Under the pieces are notes generated by a model that was not told where the DNA came from, made no database searches, and was given only the letters and a program-made list of their open reading frames with translations. From contig JAPFBL010000069.1 in assembly GCA_026182355.1 (NCBI GenBank), positions 1,524,001-1,588,000 on the forward strand: a stretch of DNA of 64,000 nt, given 5' to 3'. Each line of letters starts with the position of its first letter. Position 1 is the stretch's first letter. Positions 45,241 through 56,023 of the stretch are shown here, piece after piece. Made by a program: the position numbers and the translations under genes. Origin of the DNA: Hermatobates lingyangjiaoensis (taxonomy: Eukaryota > Arthropoda > Insecta > Hemiptera > Hermatobatidae).

Positions 45241-45343
45241 AATTTTATGTACACATATATATTATTTAATTCAAGTTTTTAATAAAGATGACATAATATC
45301 AAACATTATTATAAATCATTTTTCCAGATTAAAATCTTTAAAA

Positions 45344-45345
45344 AA

Positions 45346-45378
<33 letters not shown>

Positions 45379-45380
45379 GC
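45344..45380. repeat. (CT)n microsatellite
   Basis: Roughly 18 CT units with one CG interruption. Confidence 0.92.
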
Positions 45381-45399
45381 GTGTTGAATTATATCTCTC

Positions 45400-46020
45400 T
45401 CTATAGTGAGGAGATCTTACAGATTTGGGGAGAAATATACCTCGAAATTTTCAATCTTTACTAGATATTCACCCTTGTGGATGCATTTTGATGGACGGCA
45501 GGAGGGTTATTTAATACCTCGTCGACCTAGTTTTACAGCCTTTTGCTAAGTCTCCTTACTCAAACGTTAAGTAGTCAGTCTTCACTCTTCCACCATATCC
45601 TACTACTGTCTTCCTTTCTCTTATCATGTTTTACTTTCATTTTCTTCCCAGGCACACGCACTTTTGTACTTTACTCAACCTTCAGTTAATCGTTTTCCCA
45701 TTAATACATTATTGTCTTTATGGTTAAGTTCTATGTTTGACCTGCATCCATACAGAATATCTCTTGATTAGTCTCGAAGAAGAAAACTGTTTTATACCTC
45801 AAAATTCAGAAACAGTTATATATAGAATGTACCATCTACTTATTCTTTCTACAAACAAAAGGTTTACATCAAAGTAGGTCATTGCTCAAAAGAAGGTATT
45901 AAAGTGACTTTGGTGTCTTTTCAATTGGTTACATGGTGCTTATTAAACACAGATTGTTTAATGAAAATTTGTTAATCAAGAATCCTTTATTTATTTCACG
46001 ATTAAATCTATATATAGAAT
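45400..46020. other. Unassigned, moderately GC
   Basis: Nothing coding or repetitive recognised. Confidence 0.45.
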
Positions 46021-46026
46021 TCCTAC

Positions 46027-46310
46027 ATTCACTTCAGTATTAAAACCTCCTGAAAGAACCTTGTATATATATGAATAATAATCAAAATAACACTTGATGT
46101 AATAGATGGATTAATTTACCACAATGAAACAAATTTGGAAACAATACTCTAAGTCCTTTCGTCAACAAATCGTAAGAGAGCAAGTGGACTAAAAAAACTT
46201 TTTTTTAGTTCACTTGCTCTCTGACTATGTGTTGACGAAAAGCCTTAGAGCATTGTTTCCAAATTTGTTTCATTGTGGTAAATTAATCCATATATATATA
46301 TATATCATCA
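46027..46310. mobile_element. PLE-H palindrome
   Basis: The left arm (ttggaaacaatactctaagt) and right arm mirror each other across aaaaaaacttttttttag. The right-arm module at 46214-46251 reads CTGACTA, GAC, GAA, AAGCCTT, A, GAGC. Confidence 0.78.
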
Positions 46311-46790
46311 ATCTAAAATCATTAATAAGCAAATTTAATCAAAGTTGAAAATAATTACTTCCTTGGAATTCAAGTAGAGTTGTGCTGTTTAATTGGCAAC
46401 CTTGGGATTTAATGGGCAGTTAAGTGATTTCAACACGGGATTAATATCTAATTGGGGCAAGAGACTGCAGTCATAAGAGTAGCATAGATTGTAGTTCATG
46501 TGTGAATAAAGGATCCTGTTGCCTCACTGACAAGGAGCGATTCGGCTGAGTGGAGAAGGCACAATCAGGGCACTCCCCCCCGGTCTTGCACAATCCAGGC
46601 ACATCCCTCTTTACCATTCCTGCTTGCAATAAATCATTGCCCACTTTCCTCCTTTGTCATGTACCTTATTAGTCTATTTGTTAACTCTAAACCTATATCT
46701 GTTGCAATCGAAATACTTTCTAGTTTAGCTTTATTACTTCATTAGTTAATTATGACATTCCATTAAGTTTATTTTTTATTTATATACCAT
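46311..46790. other. Unique segment between two PLE-H copies
   Basis: Higher GC (gagcgattcggctgagtgg, ctcccccccggtcttgca). No protein or RNA family recognised. Confidence 0.45.
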
Positions 46791-46794
46791 CAGA

Positions 46795-46974
46795 ATTCAC
46801 TTCAGTATTAAAACCTCCTGAAAGAACCTTGTATATATATGAATAATAATCAAAATAACGCTTGATGTAATAGATGGATTAATTTACCACAATGAAACAA
46901 ATTTGGAAACAATGCTCTAAGTCCTTTCGTCAACACATCGTCAGAGAGCAAGTGGACTAAAAAAACTTTTTTTT
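46795..46974. mobile_element. PLE-H half copy with near-intact hammerhead
   Basis: Nearly identical over 180 bases to 46027-46206, but the second arm is missing. On the minus strand CTGACGA (46944-46938), GAA, AGGACT, T, AGAGC; stem I pairs GCTCT with AGAGC. Confidence 0.75.
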
Positions 46975-47043
46975 GGCTTTTACTTTTACTTTGGCTTTAT
47001 TTGCTAACAATTAAAAGTGATTTATTTTCCTGTTTGACTTCTG

Positions 47044-47075
<32 letters not shown>

Positions 47076-47221
47076 ATTTTTTATGAGGAAAGAAGGATTC
47101 AAACCGGACAAGAATAGTAAGAAAATACGCCTAAAGAACCACACAAAATGATTGAAAACAGTAAACAAACACTTTAGTGGAAGTAATAGCTGGGTTGGTT
47201 AGACTGCTTGGTTTACTAATA

Positions 47222-47595
47222 TATATAAAAAGTTTTGTTTTCTTGTCCACAATTACTAATAAACACTTTTTCTTCTTCTCAGAATTTAGTCAGGGTTAAT
47301 ATTTAGAATCATCTTTTCGCTAACGTTTCGTCTTTATTTTAAGACATCCTCAGGGCTATAAACTAACAAAAACAATGGACATTTGTCATATCTACTTTAT
47401 ATTCATCATAAAATTCATAAAAACTCATCATAATTTTTATGATGAATGTAAAGTAGATATGAAAAATGTCCATTTTTTTTGTTAGAGTATAGCCCTGGGA
47501 ATGTCTTAAAATAAAGACGAAACGCTGACGAAAAGGTGACTCTAAATATTAACCCTGACTAAATTCCGAGAAGAAGAAAAAGTGTTTATATATAT
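47222..47595. mobile_element. PLE-C palindrome
   Basis: Arms of about 170 bases mirror each other around ttcataaaaactcatcataa. The minus arm holds an intact core; the plus arm reads CTGGGAA. Confidence 0.8.
47325..47360 (-). ncRNA. Hammerhead ribozyme, PLE-C type
   Basis: On the minus strand CTGAGGA (47353-47347), stem II pairs GTCTT with AAGAC, GAA (47339-47337), ACGT (47336-47333), T. Stem I has one mismatch at its first pair. Confidence 0.72.
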
Positions 47596-47599
47596 ACTA

Positions 47600-47690
47600 G
47601 ATTTAAAAAAGAACAAACATAAAAGAAATCACAAAAAATCACTACTATATTTTGATTGCTTCGTCATCGGGAAGTAGATAGATGTGATTC
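47600..47690 (-). mobile_element. PLE-F relic
   Basis: On the minus strand CCGATGACGAAGCAATCA, AAATATAGTAGTG. Shares CCGATGA with the other two copies. Confidence 0.5.
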
Positions 47691-47805
47691 GCTCCGAAGA
47701 CAGGTAACGACTGTCTTCGTCAGTATCTGTTAAACTCTTACGAATACCATTTCTTTCCGTTGAAAGATTTTTGTAACCTTTCTGATTTCATACTGTGTTA
47801 TATAT
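47690..47805 (+). mobile_element. Worn PLE-A-like copy
   Basis: ttcgtcagta, then cttacgaataccattt, ccgttgaaagatttttgta and catactgtg follow the PLE-A order loosely. Confidence 0.4.
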
Positions 47806-47814
47806 ACATATGTA

Positions 47815-48040
47815 TATATCACTCAAAATTCGAAAAAAAACGATCCAAACTGGACGCAAATCAGCTCAACAACGAAGAAAAGCAACACACAGAGAAAGAG
47901 ACACACTTACAAACTCAAATTTTCGGATGATCCGTCTTCAGGAGAAAATAGAAAGGGCAACCAAGCACGCCGGAAACACAACGGCAGGAAACCGTCCCGG
48001 CAACCGACATAACATGCACTTACCAGCAACATCACTGTAA
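47815..48040 (-). mobile_element. PLE-E single long copy
   Basis: On the minus strand CTGAAGA, GGATCATCC stem, GAA, AATT, T, GAGTTTGTAAGTGTG, then a tail ending in aaacgatccaaac-type sequence and a TA repeat. Confidence 0.7.
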
Positions 48041-49130
48041 GCCCTGTTAAGCATAACAAATGTTTAAAATTTTCAAAGTTTAACACAATATTTAATAGCA
48101 AGTCATTGCTCCTTCATTCATTTTGAAATCTAAATCTGAAACAAAAAAATCGCATTTCACTACAAACTGCATAACTAATACACAAATAGAGAGATCTGAC
48201 GACGGGAAATAGCGGGACAATCACTGATCAAAGCGAATCTGGCAACAAAAAGCGAATTGTCATGGAAAAAACTAGAGATGCCCTACTTAAACAGGCGGCT
48301 TATAATTTTAACTGATCTCTTGTATGATCATAAGTAAAAGAAATGCCAAATAAAACAATACAGTGTTCTTTTAATGTACCCTATATTCTTTGTTATCCTC
48401 CTAGGAGAAAAAAAGTTCTGCTGGCAATTACAAAGAAATTTAAAATACAAACAGTGGTTTATAGTTTTCCAAAATCTCTGGACGACATATGTTTCTAAAT
48501 TCGTTGATCTTTAGAATACATTTCATTCAAAGATTATTACAAAATTAAGAAATTATGATGATACTTTCAGATAAAAAAGAAATAACTTTTCTGATTCACT
48601 TCAAAAGTTATAAAATTCCTTTTAAACTACTTTATACACTTTCCTTTATTATCACAATATAACCTTTCAAATAAAGTTAAAATGTCATAGGTTTATTCAG
48701 ACTTGAGGACGCAAATTTAGTTGGAAAGGTCACATCGTTACACATCCTAATAATTTATTAAGAGGAAAGAGCTTCAAATAATGCTGCAATGTTTGCTACG
48801 GTCGTTGGTTGGCTTAGCATCGAAATGGTCGAAAAAAAAAGAAAGTAAAATATACAGATTTACTTTCACATAATGCATATATATATATGTTTTACTGTTC
48901 TTTATGATAGCATAAAAGATTTGCTATCACTTTGACAGGACAATTTAGTTGTGAAATCCACTACATTAACCTTATAATAAGCCCAAAGAAAGTATTGAAA
49001 AATTACGAACACTTCTCTATAAAACCTTTGACAATCGAACCGCGGTAAGTCGGAGTAAAATAAGCCGTGAACCTATTAGCCTTAAGGAATAAAACTTCTT
49101 TGTTCGTTCTTCAAGTACAATGAATTAAAT
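48041..49130. other. Unassigned AT-rich stretch
   Basis: No gene or repeat family recognised. Confidence 0.5.
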
Positions 49131-49132
49131 AA

Positions 49133-49225
49133 CGAAAGTCTTTAATTTTTGGGAGAACTAACTACGGTATTTTGATTTTTCATCAGGGTGCTTTTTTGGG
49201 ATCTACAGCCCATATTTAGACAATT
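49133..49225 (+). mobile_element. Internal fragment of the second Helitron-like family
   Basis: gggagaactaactacggtat and gatctacagcccatatttag match the copies at 49495 and 61331; both ends are missing. Confidence 0.5.
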
Positions 49226-49494
49226 GATAATATATTCACAGTATTATTTAATAGTATTCATTATATTACAATTAAATTATTGCTAAAATGGTATTACTAA
49301 ATATAATAGTATACCAAAAAAGGATCAATATGTGACAGGATTGGAAATACAGATGACTGATTAATGAATCGAATTAAATAATTTCTTTTTTAATTTAATA
49401 AGTTAAACGAATCATACCAATTGATATAGACATAATCTTCTACAGAAGCTTACTGACTGGTATTAAACAAGAGATATTTTTTTATCTATGAATA

Positions 49495-49765
49495 TAAAAT
49501 ATAAAGTTTGTCTGTCTTTCCGCTATAGAAATAAACCAGTCGGCATTTAAATACAAAAAATATAAGGATCTTATATAACGTTTTTTGGGGGGGACTAACT
49601 ACGGTATTTTGATTTTGATCAGGGTCCTTTTTTGGGATCTACCGCCCATATTTAGATAATTCTTTCCAATCAGCTTCAAATCACGTGAAATAGAGTTCAC
49701 GATCGTAGAGTTCACCTCATTCATTAAAAAATCTATACTCTTAAATTGAATTTATATATGTACAA
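49495..49765 (+). mobile_element. Helitron-like 5' end, second family
   Basis: TCTATGAATATAAAATATAA then agtttgtctgtctttccgc after a host A, typical of Helitron starts. The body matches 61331-61645 (gggatctaccgcccatattt). Confidence 0.6.
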
Positions 49766-50262
49766 CTCAGTGTCCATGTTTATCTACATGTTCTATTACA
49801 TATTTATTAATTTAATGTTTCTCTTTCCATTGCTGGAAGAACTTAAGGTATATTTTACAACTGAAACTTATTTAAATTTCCTCGACAAAATGAATGGTGT
49901 AATTTTTATTTTGATGATAATCCACTTTCCTATACCGTCGTTTTAATTTTGAAAAAAAAAAAAAGTGTATACAAATTTATAATAAGTTTTACATCTTTTT
50001 TTGCGTCATCTATAATTTATAGTATCAATTTATAGTTTACACTATAAGTTATAGTTCAATTTATAGTATAAATAATTTATAGTTCTGTATCAATTTCCTT
50101 TATCTGAAAAAAACTTAAGTCCATCGGAAATTTCTATCTTTCCGATTATTTAACTTTAAATATTTAAATTGTTTCGTTATATGTAATTTATTATTAGAGT
50201 TGGAATTAAATTGTTTCTCGGACAACGCTGGGTAGATCAGCGAGTTAATCTGTAGTTTTAAG

Positions 50263-50910
50263 GTAGTGCAATCAGTTATTATATGGTCTTTACTCATTTA
50301 GGGTAACAAGTTAATGAAATAGTCTCCACATAGTAGTTTAATTATCTAAAGAACGCGTTTCGAAACGTAGGAAAACGGAAGAATTATTTCACAAATTCTT
50401 TCGTTTGCTTCAATGAGCAAATTCCTAACTGTACAACTTAAATTATTCATGTAACAAAGAAAGAAAAAAAGGTTCTATTTTCTCTTTATTTTTTGTAATT
50501 TTTCGTTCATATTTCATTAGAGTTTTCTGTTCTATTTTCTGTACTTAGTCTTAGAGTGAATTTATAGGTTTTTGCCTAAACTTTGGGAAAAAAATAACAA
50601 AGAAATGTACCTGCTTTTCAATATGAAACAGATTGAACACTCCATACCCCCCCCCCCCTCCCGCACCCACTTCAATCCTATTTCCAGTTAGTTGTATCAC
50701 AGACCCTGAAGCTTGGGTATGCACATCTCTGTTTCATTGTTTTATTTTGTAGCATTCGTTTTATAGTATAGATAACTCTTGCTGTCATTGTTTTTTTTGT
50801 TTGTTTAATGCCTAAAGAAGAACACTGAGTGTTCAAAACGCGTTATTCAGATTATTAAACTTGTATTTGTGGAGATTATTTCTTTAACTTGTTACCCTGC
50901 AATTAGTCTA
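50263..50910. mobile_element. PLE-B element with arms separated by about 430 bases
   Basis: The left arm (50263-50375) has the terminal motif, agtctccacat and an aacgcgtttcg remnant. The right arm (50800-50905) has a hammerhead relic (TAAAGA, a GAACACT..AGTGTTC hairpin, AAA, ACGCGT). The intervening sequence includes a short poly-C run at 50647-50660 and nothing recognisable. Confidence 0.65.
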
Positions 50911-51014
50911 TAGTATTTCATAACCATCCTGTTGTCCTGTCTGTTAGCAAGTGTTCTTCAACACCTTATACTTTAACTACATGCATATTATTATTACCAC
51001 TTAGGTTAATATGA

Positions 51015-51447
51015 TTTATATTATTAATATGGCAATCCGTCATACCTCATAAGATGATCTTGGTGAAAGTTGGAGCGCCTTCGGACGTTGTCAATCTTCG
51101 ATCGCAACTAACCGACTGAGCTGTTATAAAGGGGGTTGGTTTTTCTGTCAAGTCCACTGTTATCCTGATATTATTACTTTGATTTTATTTAGTTATTTTT
51201 GATTTTTAGTTTTTAGCTGTTATATGTAAAAAAAATCAAACTAGATAATAGCTAATAACTAAAAATCAAAAATAACTAAATAAAATCAAAGTAATAATAT
51301 AAGGATGGCAGTGGACTTGACAGATAACCAACCCCCTTTATAACAGCTCAGTCGGTTAGTTGCGATCGAAGATGGACAACATCGGACGCTCCAACGACTC
51401 CAAAATCATCTTACGAGGTATGACGGATTGCCATATTAATAATATAA
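51015..51447. mobile_element. Foldback element with about 200-bp arms
   Basis: It begins atattattaatatggcaatc and ends with the complement. The arms mirror for most of their length (ggttggtttttctgtcaag; gttgcgatcgaagatggaca). The loop is a TA-rich bubble near 51235. Confidence 0.85.
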
Positions 51448-51639
51448 ACCCTATACTTTATTAGTCAAAACTTATTTATCTTATTATTCTGTCTCTTAGC
51501 AACTTTTATCGTACGCCTTATATTTTATTATTCAAAAGCTTTCATATGTTATTCTTATGGATTTCTGTGTGTTACCCTCGAGTTTATTTTTCTTTGATTT
51601 GAAACTCTGATATATATATATATATATAAATTAATAATC

Positions 51640-51760
51640 AACAATAACTCATGATATAATATATGAATTAAAAACCACAATAAACAATTATATATTAATT
51701 AAAATGCTCTAAGGCCTTTCGTTACAACATAATCAGAGAGCTAAATGAAACAAACAAAAA
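51640..51760 (-). mobile_element. PLE-H single copy
   Basis: On the minus strand CTGATTA (G8 changed), GTT..AAC stem, GAA, the perfect palindrome AGGCCT, T, AGAGC pairing with GCTCT. Confidence 0.65.
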
Positions 51761-51764
51761 ATAT

Positions 51765-52500
51765 AATAACAAGTTAACCAGGTTTGATTATTTTTAAAAC
51801 TGCTTTGTAACTTGATTTAGGAATGCATATATTTGATTTTAGAAGATATTCTTGTTTTGTACATTAAAAAATACAATAGAGCTTAATATACATCAGTATA
51901 TTAAGGTAACTCTACAGTCTTTTTTTTGTTTCTATATATCGATCCCTTTGTTTTTTTCTGTAGTAATTTCTAAGATAGAATTCGTGTTGATAAAGCGAAT
52001 TTTTTTGAGATAAAGTCCTAGTTCTTTGAAAATGGTGGTTAATATCATGACTGAATGGTTTCAGTTTTTTTTTTTTTTTTAAAACAGTCTGAAGGCCGCA
52101 GGTTGCCCATTCATTCTTCAGCAACACTAACCCCCCCCCCCCCCCCCATTAGATCTTTAAGATGGATGAGTTCTAGAACCTGTTGGCTAAAGAGACACCT
52201 GTAGCATTATGTAATGGCCATGCATATAATAACTTTTTTTTTAGTTTGGCCAAACAAGAATATATTTAAAAGCCGGCTTTAAATCATATTATTTTTGAAT
52301 GTAATCAAAAGTTCTAAAGATTCATGGATAATTATAATGAATACACTTATTTAATGAAATTTTTTATTTTGGTAGACTAACTTTTAAATCTATAGCTGTT
52401 TAGATATAAATTAATATAAACTGGTTTAAAGAGTAATGCTGTAGCGAGATGATAATTTAGTTGACAGAGATGTTTGAATCGAATTGGTTATTCCATTTAG
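51765..52500. other. Unassigned; contains poly-C run
   Basis: A 17-base C run at 52130-52147; no genes. Confidence 0.5.
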
Positions 52501-52560
52501 ACAGTGGATGAGAAAAGTGCGGTTGGCGTCTAGCCCGTTACTGGTGTTTTTTTCCAAATC

Positions 52561-52692
52561 ATGGCTGAATCAGTGGCACTAAGGGTAACGGACCTGAACG
52601 GGATTAAGCGGACCGATTACATGGTGAGAAAAGGCTACAGTCCACGTGACCACTCTCAAGTGGTTAGTCTTTTCGCTTACAACTTTCAGTAA
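52561..52692 (+). other. Short 43-codon open frame upstream of BTB exon, possible leader exon
   Basis: An uninterrupted ATG-to-TAA frame begins MAESVALRVTDLNGIKRTDY and lies 530 bases before the BTB exon, in a patch with more GC than its flanks. I do not recognise the peptide. An ATG followed by gtgaga at 52621-52629 could be a splice donor, which would make this a 5' leader exon of the BTB gene. It could equally be chance. No ribosome or expression evidence can be read from sequence. Confidence 0.25.
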
Positions 52693-53225
52693 AGATTAGA
52701 AATTAATCTCTGTGATTCTATGTAATTCATTAGTCGCAATCAACTAAATTTAGGAGGTTAATAAAAGACTCAAATCTTGATTTAGTGATATCAGTTTGAA
52801 TGGTTTGCAGGCTATCACTTAAAATATAAATTGTGTCATAATTTGGTGAAATTACTCGTATCTTACTTATTTCTGAATGGCTTAACAAATAAAGTACTTA
52901 TCTGCTAACAGAAGGCTTTAACAAACAAAATAGTAAAATATAAAAAATATATAAAATAAATAACAAAAAATTAATATTTGTTTTATAGATTTTAGAAGTG
53001 TTATTTTCTATTGTTAAATGATTTTCTTTTCGTTTTGATTTAATAATCATCCCTAAATGAGTGACATCCCGTTAACCGATAAGTATCAAAATTATCTAAT
53101 AGTTTAAGCACAAATTTACTATTTATATAAGTGGAATTGTTTTATTGACAAAAAGTGATACATTCTGAAGGAAAGTTTGCTTGTTTTTAAATGTGTCAGT
53201 ACACTGATAAATTTATTTGTTACAG

Positions 53226-53379
53226 GTGGTATATGGCTCCGGATCTATCAAGCTGTGGGAAACATTAGTTGAAAATATGGAATTAGGAAAAAGCGTGTAC
53301 GACTAGCGCAAGAAGAGAGTCGCGGTGAACTCTTTGGTCGGTGAATGTTTTTAAATAGTGACTAAAAGTGGAAGGCGAC
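53226..53379 (+). other. 5' UTR part of the BTB exon with 3' splice site
   Basis: A pyrimidine-rich tract ending in ttgttacag at 53217-53225 gives a plausible acceptor, so the exon probably begins at 53226. About 154 nt of leader follow before the ATG. Stops at 53356-53361 close the reading frame upstream. At least one non-coding first exon must therefore lie upstream; 52500-52692 and 21300-21706 are candidates, but neither is proven. Confidence 0.6.
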
Positions 53380-53580
53380 ATGGGGAGCATCGGAGCCAAC
53401 TCCGAACAGCAGTACTCGCTGCGCTGGAACGACTTCCACTCCAGCATCCTCTCCTCCTTCCGCCACCTCCGCGACCAGGAGGACTTCGTTGATGTCACCT
53501 TGGCCTGTGATGGTTGTTCCTTTACCGCTCACAAGGTCGTTCTTTCTGCCTGCAGCCCCTATTTCCGCACCTTGCTCAAG
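53380..53580 (+). CDS. ab: First coding exon of an abrupt-like BTB/POZ transcription factor
   Basis: Sixty-seven codons run from ATG at 53380 to a splice donor at 53581 (AAG, then gtactt), in phase 0. The protein begins [20 protein letters not shown] and contains the start of a BTB domain: the [10 protein letters not shown] opening, then FVDVTLACD, then [15 protein letters not shown], ending in RTLLK. These are hallmarks of the insect BTB group (tramtrack, bric-a-brac, lola, abrupt); from memory the [12 protein letters not shown] stretch matches abrupt best. Family members dimerise through BTB and bind DNA through C-terminal zinc fingers in the nucleus. ATG 53380 is chosen because in-frame TAG and TGA stops lie at 53356-53361; GTG 53368 is an unlikely start. 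This segment is much more GC-rich than its surroundings, as expected for a conserved exon. No downstream exon completing the BTB domain is visible, so a long intron must follow. Orthology to abrupt rather than a sister BTB gene is inference. Confidence 0.88.
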
Positions 53581-53876
53581 GTACTTAAATCACTTCCTTC
53601 ATAAATACAATCTGTATCGTTACAATATATATACAAAACAGATAAAAAGTGCAACACAAAAAGAACAAAAACACTTACTAGATCAATATTTTGAACCACA
53701 GTTTGCTTTTAAGAAGAGACTAGAAGAAAAAAATGAGCTTCGATACTGCCAGAAGAGCGATGGAGAGTCGAGTGACTATATTACTTTATATATATATATA
53801 TATTGTTAAAACGAGCAGAAGCTGCTGCTAGTTTTAACGATATCTGCTTAAGACAAGACTTACTCCTGATTTACAC

Positions 53877-53878
53877 CA

Positions 53879-53909
<31 letters not shown>

Positions 53910-53910
53910 C
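53877..53910. repeat. (TA)n microsatellite
   Basis: TA run left of the PLE-A copy in the BTB intron. Confidence 0.92.
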
Positions 53911-54120
53911 AATGATCAAACCACAATAAGAAATGGGAAAAAAAGACTAAGATCTTTAACCGTAACAAGTAGCTTTGTCAGAGTCAAATACCCAACTGAT
54001 TTTTGGATTTTCAACTCTGACGAAGACCCTTTGTTACGGTTTAAAGATCTTCAACTTTTTTCCCATTTTTTTACTGTGGTTTGATCATTAATTGTTATTT
54101 CACGTGTTTACTGTGAAATC
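53911..54120. mobile_element. PLE-A palindrome inside the BTB gene's first intron
   Basis: The minus arm has GTAACAAG..CTGAC remnants; the plus arm has CTGACGA, TAA for GAA, AGATCT. (TA)n tracts lie on both sides. Open frames here are artefacts. Confidence 0.8.

Positions 54121-54163
<43 letters not shown>
54121..54163. repeat. (TA)n microsatellite
   Basis: TA run right of that copy; two more follow at 54241-54278 and 54509-54546. Confidence 0.92.
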
Positions 54164-54166
<3 letters not shown>

Positions 54167-54239
54167 TTTGATTTCGTTACGTTTCTTCATCTATATTGAA
54201 CTTTATTTATTCGTTTTGGATCGTATTTTTATCGATAAA

Positions 54240-54279
<40 letters not shown>

Positions 54280-54281
54280 CA

Positions 54282-54507
54282 GATTCAATAATATATCGAC
54301 CGTTTGATAGAATAGGTGTGTTCTCTAATCGGGGTTCGGTCAATTTTCCAGGATAAAAAAATCAAACTCTCGTTTAAAAATTCAAACTAAGTTAAAAAAT
54401 TCTTACTTCTGCCTATGAAAAAGGTTTTAAATAAAACCGAAACGTTGGCAACGAGAGTTTGATTTTTTTATCCTGGAAAATTGACCGAAACTCGATTAGA
54501 GAACACA

Positions 54508-54508
<1 letters not shown>
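54282..54508. mobile_element. PLE-D palindrome
   Basis: Mirror arms (gttctctaatcggggttcgg with its complement near 54490). The plus arm holds the module at 54408-54452. (TA)n on both sides. Confidence 0.8.
54408..54452 (+). ncRNA. Hammerhead-like module, PLE-D type (stem III ACGT)
   Basis: Stem I pairs TGCC with GGCA, stem II pairs GGTTTT with AAAACC, then GAA, ACGT and T. The core reads TATGA where CTGATGA is expected, so two bases are missing; the stems are preserved. Confidence 0.55.
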
Positions 54509-54544
<36 letters not shown>

Positions 54545-54549
<5 letters not shown>

Positions 54550-54735
54550 AAACTGTAGTTTATCGGGACCCGGTCAGTTCTTCAGTTTCAAATTAAACTC
54601 TCATTGCCAACGTTTCGGTCTTTATTTAAAACCTTTTTCATAGGCAGAAGTACTTAACGTTGGCAGAAGACTGAAACGTTGGCAATGAGAGTTTAATTTG
54701 CACCTGAAGAACTGACCGAGTTTGCATACTTTTAT
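54545..54735. mobile_element. PLE-D palindrome, second copy
   Basis: Same family as 54282-54508 but with different ends (cgggacccggtcag). Separated from it by a (TA)n tract. Confidence 0.75.
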
Positions 54736-54744
54736 CAATATATA

Positions 54745-54875
54745 TACATATATATATATAATGAAAACTACTAGGATTCACTTTCAATATTCCGACGTTT
54801 TTGACGGTCGTCCTTCGTAAAGGAAGTTGTACGGTGAAAAGATGAACGCCAAACCATATATGTATAATTATCTGT
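54745..54875 (-). mobile_element. PLE-G relic
   Basis: On the minus strand CGAAGGACGACCGTCAAAAA, then GGAATATTGAAAGTGAATCC. Core decayed. Confidence 0.5.
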
Positions 54876-55919
54876 TTGTATGTCTGTTTGTTATGTATTT
54901 ACGTTTTACCTGGCATATGATGTTTTGCATATTAATTGAGGTTGAATCCAGTAAGATTTTCTGGTGATGAAAGAGTTAACATTGTAATTAAAATATAATA
55001 CTTGTTTACTTTTTTTCTGCTGTTTGTTTGCATTTTAACACTTCTGTTCCAGCATAGTTGTTTTTTAGCTAAATTTCGCCTAAAGAAAACTTGTTTCTCC
55101 CTCTGCAATATTCTTTATATTACAAGGTCATAGTTTGGCACAATTATTCTGTGTATACCTCGATCCTTAAAAAACATATTGCGTGTTTTTTCTTATCCTT
55201 TTCTCTTTCACATGTTTTACCTGTAACTATCAAAACTGTTGTCCTATACTGTAACATGTCCAAATCACGTCTTCCCGTTAATATAGACAGGCAACTTAGT
55301 TTTCCAATCTCATAAGATTTATTTGTTTTCAATATCCAAAGATTACTTTTAATAATTAGTATTTTAGATATAACCCAAAGTGTTTGGAACGCTTAGTTTA
55401 ATTATAAAACTAAGGCTTTTTTCTTAACATTTTTTCTACGTCTTATGAATAAAACATTTGCATTACCTTTCTTCATCATACAAATATTCGAAGAGTTTAT
55501 GTGTTTTAAAGCTTAGATGAGCTGCCAACCCAACAAAAAAAAAAGAAAAGAGAAATGCTAAAATCTTGTCAATACCAAGAAAAAGGGAAAGGCATTTTAA
55601 ATGAAACTTTTAAGATAAAGAAATGAAACTAGCAATTGATAAATTGAAGATATTATGTAAAATAGCTTTAGAGCCTCTTAAAGAGAGAGCTGCTCTACTA
55701 CAAGATAAAAAAACCATCAAAAACTTAAACACCCAGATATTTTACATGAAAAATGCCAGCAAAACATTCAGTATGAAGACGTGACTGACAGTAAATTAAT
55801 CAATCAGATTAATCAACAGAGCGAAGACTGTTGCAGCAGCTGTTGCTTAATATTCATATTAATACAGTAGGGTAATGAAGTTAATCAAATAGTCTCCACA
55901 TATAGAAGTTTAATAATAT

Positions 55920-55960
55920 AAACAACGCGTTTCGAACACGTAGTGTTCTTCTTCAGGCAT
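55920..55960 (-). ncRNA. Hammerhead ribozyme, PLE-B type
   Basis: On the minus strand CTGAAGA occupies 55956-55950, stem II pairs GAACAC with GTGTTC, followed by GAA, ACGCGT (55930-55925) and T. The core is intact; stem I is weak (C-G then wobble). Confidence 0.75.
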
Positions 55961-56023
55961 AAAACTAATGGTGAGTGTGTATGGTACAACTGGTGAGTAT
56001 CAGATACTCATCCTTCGTTCTAT

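Noticed and set aside
53489..53809. 106-codon frame overlapping the BTB exon
   Set aside because: It is an out-of-frame shadow that crosses the splice donor into the intron.
54900..55330. Overlapping frames on both strands near 55.1-55.3 kb
   Set aside because: Low-complexity Ser/Leu-rich text, no motif, no splice context.
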